The notes under the pieces are model-generated. The model searched no databases. It had not been told where the DNA came from and was given only the letters and a program-made list of their open reading frames with translations. Position numbers and translations under genes: made by a program. From GW2011-AR15 sp964428335 (lineage in GTDB: Archaea > Nanobdellota > Nanobdellia > Woesearchaeales > GW2011-AR15): a stretch of 64,000 bases of DNA. Shown one piece after another: positions 59,420-64,000 of this stretch. Where the stretch lies: assembly GCA_964428335.1 (NCBI GenBank), contig CAYRXW010000008.1:18757-82756 (forward strand), in the 5' to 3' direction. Each line of letters starts with the position of its first letter. Within the stretch, counting starts at the first letter, position 1.

Positions 59420-60807
59420 TGTCCGCTCTTGTAAGGGCCTTCTACCTTAACACCTATGTATTCTGCCTGCTTTTTTGTAAGCTTTGTAAGCTTTACACCA
59501 AGCTTTTCAAGATGAAGCCTTGCAACTTCCTCATCCAGCTCTTTTGGCAGGATATGGACTCCTAAAGGAACTTTTTCTTTCCATAATTTCATCTGGGCCA
59601 AGACCTGGTTTGTAAAACTGTTTGACATCACAAATGAAGGATGGCCTTTTGCATTGCCAAGGTTCATAAGCCTTCCCATTGAAAGAAGGATTATTGCATG
59701 CCCATCCTTGAATAAAAACTTGTCAACCTGAGGCTTTATGTTAATCTGCTTTACTGACTTATCATTCACTAGCCTTTCTACCTGGATCTCATTGTCAAAG
59801 TGGCCAATATTACAGACAATCGCATGATCTTTCATCTTCTGCATATGCTCAAGAGTTATTATATCGCAATTTCCTGTAGCTGTGATATAAATATCTGCAC
59901 ATGAAAGAGTTTCTTCAATAGTTTTGACTTCATAGCCTTCCATTGCTGCCTGAAGAGCGCATATCGGATCTATCTCTGTTACAATAACCCTTGCACCAAA
60001 GCCCCTCATGCTCTGTGCGCATCCTTTGCCAACATCACCATAGCCGCAAACAACAACTATTTTTCCTGCGACCATGACATCTGTTGCCCTTTTTAACCCA
60101 TCTGCAAGAGATTCACGGCATCCGTATAGGTTGTCAAATTTGCTCTTTGTGACTGAATCATTAACATTGATTGCAGGGAACAATAATTTCTTCTGCTCAA
60201 GCATCTGATATAATCTATGTACCCCTGTGGTTGTCTCTTCTGAAACACCTTTTATCTCCTTTGATACTTTTGTCCACCTTGTCTTATCTTTTGAATAAGA
60301 CTCTTTAAGGACATCCATAAGTTCCCTGAAATCCTCTCCTTCACTAGAATAATCTTTTTTCAAAATTGACGGGTCTTTTTCTATCTCAACCCCCTTATGA
60401 ATCATCAAAGTGGCATCTCCACCATCATCAACTATAAGGTTAGGACCAAGACCTTTTCCAAAATCCAGTGCTTTTTCTGTAAACTGCCAGTATTCCTTTA
60501 ATGTCTCTCCTTTGTATGCAAAAACTGGAACTCCTGATTTTGCTATTGCTGCTGCAGCAGGATCGTGTGTAGAATAGATGTTGCATGATACCCATCTGAT
60601 CTGTGCACCCAGCTCTTTTAAAGTTTCAATAAGTACAGCTGTCTGGACTGTCATATGAAGGCTGCCTGTAATCCTTGACCCTTTAAGAGGCTTATCTTTT
60701 GAATATTTTTTCCTAAGAACCATAAGGCCAGGCATCTCTATCTCTGCCAATTCAATCTCTTTTCTTCCAAGTTCCGCTAAGGTAATGTCTTTTACAATAT
60801 AATCCAT
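59407..60807 (-). CDS. ahcY: Adenosylhomocysteinase (SAHH)
   Basis: 466 residues. KGSRITGSLHMTVQTAVLIE and STHDPAAAA bind substrate, GCRESLADGLKRATDVMVAGK leads into the NAD loop VVCGYGDVGKG, and the C-terminal LGVHILPKELDEEVARLHLE with GPYKSGHYKY closes the NAD site. It splits S-adenosylhomocysteine into adenosine and homocysteine, relieving inhibition of methyltransferases such as the METTL5- and MnmC-like ones here. GGTGAT precedes the ATG. It is divergent from an Lrp-type regulator, with palindromes in between. Confidence 0.97.
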   Translation of the reverse strand: MDYIVKDITLAELGRKEIELAEIEMPGLMVLRKKYSKDKPLKGSRITGSLHMTVQTAVLIETLKELGAQIRWVSCNIYSTHDPAAAAIAKSGVPVFAYKGETLKEYWQFTEKALDFGKGLGPNLIVDDGGDATLMIHKGVEIEKDPSILKKDYSSEGEDFRELMDVLKESYSKDKTRWTKVSKEIKGVSEETTTGVHRLYQMLEQKKLLFPAINVNDSVTKSKFDNLYGCRESLADGLKRATDVMVAGKIVVVCGYGDVGKGCAQSMRGFGARVIVTEIDPICALQAAMEGYEVKTIEETLSCADIYITATGNCDIITLEHMQKMKDHAIVCNIGHFDNEIQVERLVNDKSVKQINIKPQVDKFLFKDGHAIILLSMGRLMNLGNAKGHPSFVMSNSFTNQVLAQMKLWKEKVPLGVHILPKELDEEVARLHLEKLGVKLTKLTKKQAEYIGVKVEGPYKSGHYKY

Positions 60808-60850
60808 AAAATCACCAAATTAATGTAAAAAATATGAATTTATATATTTA

Positions 60851-60901
60851 TTTCATGAAAATACAGATTTTTTTCATACAATATGATATTTTTATGATAA
60901 A
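60851..60901. promoter_or_regulatory. Palindrome cluster between ahcY and the Lrp-type gene
   Basis: Three related inverted repeats: TTTCATGAAA (60851-60860, perfect), TCATA-CAA-TATGA (60874-60886) and TTTATGATAAA (60891-60901, imperfect). All carry an ATGA/TCAT core. They sit in the 136-base divergent promoter region and could be sites for the adjacent Lrp-type regulator. Confidence 0.5.
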
Positions 60902-60943
60902 TATTCAAAAAAACATATAAATGATTAGAAATTTAATATAACA

Positions 60944-61363
60944 ATGGTTGAGCTTGACAAAAATGACAGGAAGATACTAGACGTTTTAAAAGAGAATTCA
61001 AGGCTTTCATCAAGGGAGGTTTCTGAAAAAACAGGGATAAGGCCAAGCACTGTGCACTCCAGGATACAAAGATTAGCTAAGGAAGGGATAATAGAGAAAT
61101 TTTCCCTTAAGCTGAACAATGAATTACTTGGAAAGAATTTTGTTGTCTATCTTTTTGTTGAGACAAAAGAAAATATCCCAAATAAAGTTTTTTCCAATGA
61201 ATCTATCGAAGAAGTCTATGGTGTTACAGGAGAATATGACCTGGTCATAAAATGCAGGTTTTCAAACATAATCGAATTCAATAAATTCATAATAGAATTT
61301 AGAAAATTAAGCATGGTTGGAAAAACATTGACTATGGTAGGGACCATAAAGATAAAGGAATGA
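60944..61363 (+). CDS. Lrp/AsnC-family transcription regulator
   Basis: 139 residues. The N-terminal HTH is DKNDRKILDVLKENSRLSSR plus STVHSRIQRLAKEGII, and the C-terminal RAM/ACT-type domain includes EEVYGVTGEYDLVIKCRFSN, whose G-x-Y/D-D core is typical. Such proteins form octamers that bind amino acids. It is divergent from ahcY; a role in sensing methionine or a related metabolite is possible but inferred only from location. Confidence 0.92.
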   Translation: MVELDKNDRKILDVLKENSRLSSREVSEKTGIRPSTVHSRIQRLAKEGIIEKFSLKLNNELLGKNFVVYLFVETKENIPNKVFSNESIEEVYGVTGEYDLVIKCRFSNIIEFNKFIIEFRKLSMVGKTLTMVGTIKIKE

Positions 61364-61369
61364 ATTAAG

Positions 61370-61687
61370 CTACTCGCAGCCGCAGCCACATTCATCATCA
61401 AACCTATCCTTCCCTGTGTCACATTTTAAGGTTATATATGGGCATTCCCTTGTGTCATGCTTCCAGTACTCTCTTTTTGGGTCACTGCATTTATCATATT
61501 TCATCTCTGGACATTCCTCAAATTCGCAATCTGGAGGCACACGCATCACTATACTGCCATCTGGGCAAATAAAGTTATCCCCGTCACAATTATTTAATGA
61601 CCACTGTACATCATCTGCGTTACCTTGATTCTTGCAAGATGATAGGAATGCAATCAAGAAAACAAAAAGTAGAAGCTTTTTCATCAT
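61370..61687 (-). CDS. Probable lipoprotein, cysteine-rich
   Basis: 105 residues. MMKKLLLFVFLIAFLSSCKN is a signal peptide with a lipobox LSSC at 15-18. The mature part has about ten cysteines, including FICPDGSIVMRVPPDCEFEE, ECPYITLKCDTGKD and the CGCGCE end, so a small disulphide-knit outside domain is likely. It would be a substrate for the Lgt at 45267-46016. The second codon is also ATG, so the start may be at 61684. No domain family recognised. Confidence 0.78.
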   Translation of the reverse strand: MMKKLLLFVFLIAFLSSCKNQGNADDVQWSLNNCDGDNFICPDGSIVMRVPPDCEFEECPEMKYDKCSDPKREYWKHDTRECPYITLKCDTGKDRFDDECGCGCE

Positions 61688-61742
61688 AACTTAAGTTACT
61701 AGGAGATATAAATAATTAATCTTAAAGTCCATATATCTAAGT

Positions 61743-62375
61743 CTAAAATTTTTCTAAGAATTTATCCAATTCCTTGATTGAATTTAATTTTGCATCTGCT
61801 ATGCTATGATCCTGATACTTTGTAAACTCATCAGGTATTGCAATCACATTCATTCCTGCTTTTTTAGCTGCCTGCATGCCTAACAGCGCATCTTCTATCA
61901 CAACACATTCTTTCTCCAGCGCTTTTAATTTCATTGCGCACCTTAGGAAAATTTCTGGATTTGGTTTTGCTCTTTTGACTTCGTTCCCACCGATGATAAA
62001 ATCAAATTCCAGTGAATATTTTTTTACCACATATTCTGCCCAGTCCCTGTTTGCACCTGTAGCCAGCGCAATCCTGTAATTTTTTCTGAGTTCTGGAAGG
62101 ACTTCCTTTATGCCCTTCTTTAGTAAAACTTTATCCCTATCCCTCCTGCTTACTTCCAGGATTTTTTTCAGGATTTCATCTACTGGCTCTTTAAGATTAT
62201 TTGCTTTCACAAAATGCTCTGTAAAATGATAAGCTGATTCTCCAAGATGCATGCCAAATTCCTTCTTATCAATTTTTACACCATATTCTGAAAGGACTTC
62301 AGACCATGTATCATAATGTATATGGTTTGAATCAATTATTACACCGTCCATATCAAAAAGTATTGCTTTTATCAT
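61743..62375 (-). CDS. HAD-superfamily phosphatase/phosphomutase-like, copy 1
   Basis: 210 residues. Motif I is FDMDGVIIDSNH (nucleophile and acid Asp), motif II the T/S in ALATGANRDWAEY, motif III the Lys in KRAKPNPEIFLRCA, and motif IV VIEDALLGMQAAKKAGM. A helical C1-type cap lies between I and II. The family includes beta-phosphoglucomutase and phosphoglycolate phosphatases; the substrate is open. Third gene in a row of three paralogues read from 63689. Confidence 0.9.
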   Translation of the reverse strand: MIKAILFDMDGVIIDSNHIHYDTWSEVLSEYGVKIDKKEFGMHLGESAYHFTEHFVKANNLKEPVDEILKKILEVSRRDRDKVLLKKGIKEVLPELRKNYRIALATGANRDWAEYVVKKYSLEFDFIIGGNEVKRAKPNPEIFLRCAMKLKALEKECVVIEDALLGMQAAKKAGMNVIAIPDEFTKYQDHSIADAKLNSIKELDKFLEKF

Positions 62376-62418
62376 TTTTCAGTATTAGTTTTTATCATTT
62401 TTTAACAATCATACTTTA

Positions 62419-63060
62419 TCATATCCTATTTATTTCATCAAAATCTATTCCAACATAAGAACCTATTATCTTATCTGCCTTGCTTAGTTCCAATCCTTTA
62501 TGATATGTTGTTATGCCTATGCATTTTATTCCTGCTTTTTTTGCTGATTCGATCCCATGCACAGAATCTTCTATTGCAATGCATTCCTTTTTCTGTCTTT
62601 TTAACATGTTCATTGCAAGCAAGTAAGGCTCTGAATCAGGCTTTTTTAATTTTACATCATCTGCAGATACTATAACATTGAAATAATTTTTAATCTTGAG
62701 AGCTGAAAGTGTTGCATCAACTACTTCCCTTCCTGAAGAGGTCACTAGGGCAATTTCTATATTTTTTGATTTTAATTCTTCTAAAAAAACATTTAATCCT
62801 GTTATAGGCTTAATTCCTTTAATAATATTAAAGTAATGTTTTCTCCTTGCCTTTTCAAACTCAGAAAAAGAATCCTTGATTCCTAATCTAGACTTTGCTT
62901 TTTTCCATATCTCTTCTTCAGATATTCCAACATATTCTGAAAAAGCCAGGTTATCTAATTTGATTCCTTTATCAAGTAAAACCTGTTGTGCTGCCTTAAA
63001 ATGCAGAGTCTCTGTGTCTGCCAAGGTTCCATCCATGTCAAATAGTATTGATTTTATCAT
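62419..63060 (-). CDS. HAD-superfamily phosphatase-like, copy 2
   Basis: 213 residues with the same order of motifs: FDMDGTLADTETLHF, LVTSSGREVVDATL, KLKKPDSEPYLLAMNML and AIEDSVHGIESAKKAGIKCI. The cap segment differs from the neighbours, which suggests another substrate. Its ATG overlaps the stop of the upstream copy (63057-63060), so they are translationally coupled. Confidence 0.9.
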   Translation of the reverse strand: MIKSILFDMDGTLADTETLHFKAAQQVLLDKGIKLDNLAFSEYVGISEEEIWKKAKSRLGIKDSFSEFEKARRKHYFNIIKGIKPITGLNVFLEELKSKNIEIALVTSSGREVVDATLSALKIKNYFNVIVSADDVKLKKPDSEPYLLAMNMLKRQKKECIAIEDSVHGIESAKKAGIKCIGITTYHKGLELSKADKIIGSYVGIDFDEINRI

Positions 63061-63689
63061 AATCCATCAATATCTATGTCTGAAAAAGTATCAATTATCC
63101 TGTCTGCATCCTGCAAAAACGGCTTTTCCATAGATGTTGTCAACGCTATGACTTTCATCCCTGCCCGTTTCGCTGCAGTAATGCCTGTTAATGTATCTTC
63201 AAATACAATGCAGTCTTTTGGAGTTGTTTTTAAAAGAGATGCGCATTTTAAATATATCTCTGGATCTGGCTTTCCATTTTTTACATCATCAAATGTTGTG
63301 ATGGCATCAAATACCTCAGCTTTAAGCTTTTTCAATAAGGAATCAACCACTATCCTTGATGTGTTTGTTCCAAGACCAACTTTAATTTTTCTTTTCTTTA
63401 GTTCTAATGCAAACTCCTTCCAGCCAGGATTCAAACCTAGACCCATATTTGAGAATTCAACCCTTCCTTCCTGCGCCATTTTTTTTAAGGTTTCATCGCT
63501 TTCATGAATATTGTTCTCATCCAATATTTTTTTTAATGCCTGCTCCATCCTAAGTCCATTTATTGGTATTTCATCTGGCTCTATCTTAATTCTATATTTA
63601 TCATAAAGCTTCTTTGAGAATATTTTCTGATAGATCGGGATAGATAAAAGGACTACCCCATCCAAATCAAATATTACTGCTTTTACCAT
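63057..63689 (-). CDS. HAD-superfamily phosphatase-like, copy 3
   Basis: 210 residues: FDLDGVVLLSIPIYQK, GLGTNTSRIVVDSLL, VKNGKPDPEIYLKCASLL and VFEDTLTGITAAKRAGM. In motif I the usual polar residue after VV is replaced (LLS), a deviation from its two neighbours. It starts six bases after the alcohol dehydrogenase stop. The three copies probably arose by tandem duplication and then diverged. Confidence 0.9.
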   Translation of the reverse strand: MVKAVIFDLDGVVLLSIPIYQKIFSKKLYDKYRIKIEPDEIPINGLRMEQALKKILDENNIHESDETLKKMAQEGRVEFSNMGLGLNPGWKEFALELKKRKIKVGLGTNTSRIVVDSLLKKLKAEVFDAITTFDDVKNGKPDPEIYLKCASLLKTTPKDCIVFEDTLTGITAAKRAGMKVIALTTSMEKPFLQDADRIIDTFSDIDIDGL

Positions 63690-63695
63690 AGCTTT

Positions 63696-64000
63696 TTACT
63701 TTTTTAGTGATGCCATATCAATCACAAACCTGTATTTGACATCTGACTTAAGCATCCTTTCATATGCATCATTGATCTCCTGCATCTTTATTAATTCAAC
63801 ATCTGATACAATGTTATGCTTTGCGCAGTAATCAAGCATCTCCTGTGTTTCCTTGATTCCTCCGATAAGGGAACCTGAAAATGATTTCCTTCCTCCTATA
63901 AGAGAGAAAGCATAGATATTAAATGCGTCAGTCGGGACACCTACTGTAACAAGGCTTCCGTTTCTCTTGAGCAAGGATAATAAAATATTTGCATCATGCT
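63696..64000 (-). CDS. Zinc-type NAD(P)-dependent alcohol dehydrogenase (partial, C-terminal end)
   Basis: About 101 codons remain; the frame is open to the right edge of the window. NILLSLLKRNGSLVTVGVPT is the sixth Rossmann strand region, followed by GGRKSFSGSLIGGIKETQEM and the ending VELIKMQEINDAYERM, as in cinnamyl-alcohol/aldehyde reductase-like MDR enzymes. The catalytic zinc ligands and the cofactor loop lie outside the window. The HAD genes follow it at six bases, so it is probably part of the same transcript. Confidence 0.9.
   Translation of the reverse strand, partial: HDANILLSLLKRNGSLVTVGVPTDAFNIYAFSLIGGRKSFSGSLIGGIKETQEMLDYCAKHNIVSDVELIKMQEINDAYERMLKSDVKYRFVIDMASLKK

Noticed and set aside
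1..64000. CRISPR arrays, insertion sequences, rRNA genes, integrase/att sites, replication origin
   Set aside because: No spaced identical repeats, transposase motifs, rRNA sequence or Cdc6/ORB-type elements were seen on reading both strands.

Overview
This window is AT-rich archaeal DNA, most likely from a DPANN archaeon of the Woesearchaeota/Pacearchaeota type. The information-processing genes are archaeal: TFB, aRF1, ABCE1, Pth2, family B DNA polymerase, Bud32 and an archaeal lipid gene (CarS). A tRNA gene carries two bulge-helix-bulge introns. Many genes have a TATA box about 25 bases before the start codon and little or no leader; others carry GAGGTG or GGTGAT ribosome binding sites. Short genes, frequent overlaps, many small orphan membrane proteins and a bacterial-type Lgt also fit DPANN. 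The lineage is inferred, not proven.

Layout. 1-6.7 kb: the N-terminal 2064 codons of a giant surface protein (DNRLRE-like, DUF2341 and three LamG-like domains), running off the left edge, behind a tandem-HTH regulator whose start lies in a helically phased repeat array. 6.8-9.7 kb: CoA-binding protein, DtxR-type repressor, two palindromic operators, FTR1 iron permease and two members of an orphan membrane family. 9.6-15.9 kb: Pth2, a 551-residue orphan, PAP2 phosphatase, MnmC-like methyltransferase, GH15 hydrolase, a doubly interrupted tRNA-Arg(GCG), small membrane proteins. 16-23.7 kb: PEP synthase, METTL5-like methylase, then a five-gene coiled-coil and three-paralogue membrane-protein locus. 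23.7-33.6 kb: ValS, transporter, SprT-like protease, aRF1, TFB, thioredoxin, HD hydrolase. 33.7-37.7 kb: KamA-type aminomutase with two ATP-grasp ligases. 37.9-45.3 kb: PGK, phosphodiesterase, Bud32, NikR-type regulator, ZIP transporter and a previously uncalled 51-residue cysteine-rich membrane protein. 45.3-49.8 kb: Lgt, glycosyltransferase, radical SAM protein, nuclease/phosphatase, CarS. 49.8-58.6 kb: VWA/DUF58/MgtC/DUF1461/ABCE1 run, a structured RNA candidate, a GT39-like transferase and DNA polymerase B. 58.6-64 kb: membrane protein, SAHH with a divergent Lrp regulator, a probable lipoprotein, three tandem HAD phosphatases and the end of an alcohol dehydrogenase.

Most notable: (i) ABCE1 has lost exactly the four cysteines expected to bind one of its two [4Fe-4S] clusters; (ii) a rod-like RNA candidate lies next to it; (iii) a diverged six-member membrane family is scattered through the window; (iv) the KamA/ATP-grasp cluster may build a beta-amino-acid-containing peptide; (v) the tRNA-Arg carries an intron in its D-loop as well as in the anticodon loop; (vi) a tandem-HTH regulator sits behind a phased operator array; (vii) aRF1 has NIKD instead of NIKS although all three stop codons are used. 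No CRISPR array, insertion sequence, rRNA gene or replication origin was recognised.
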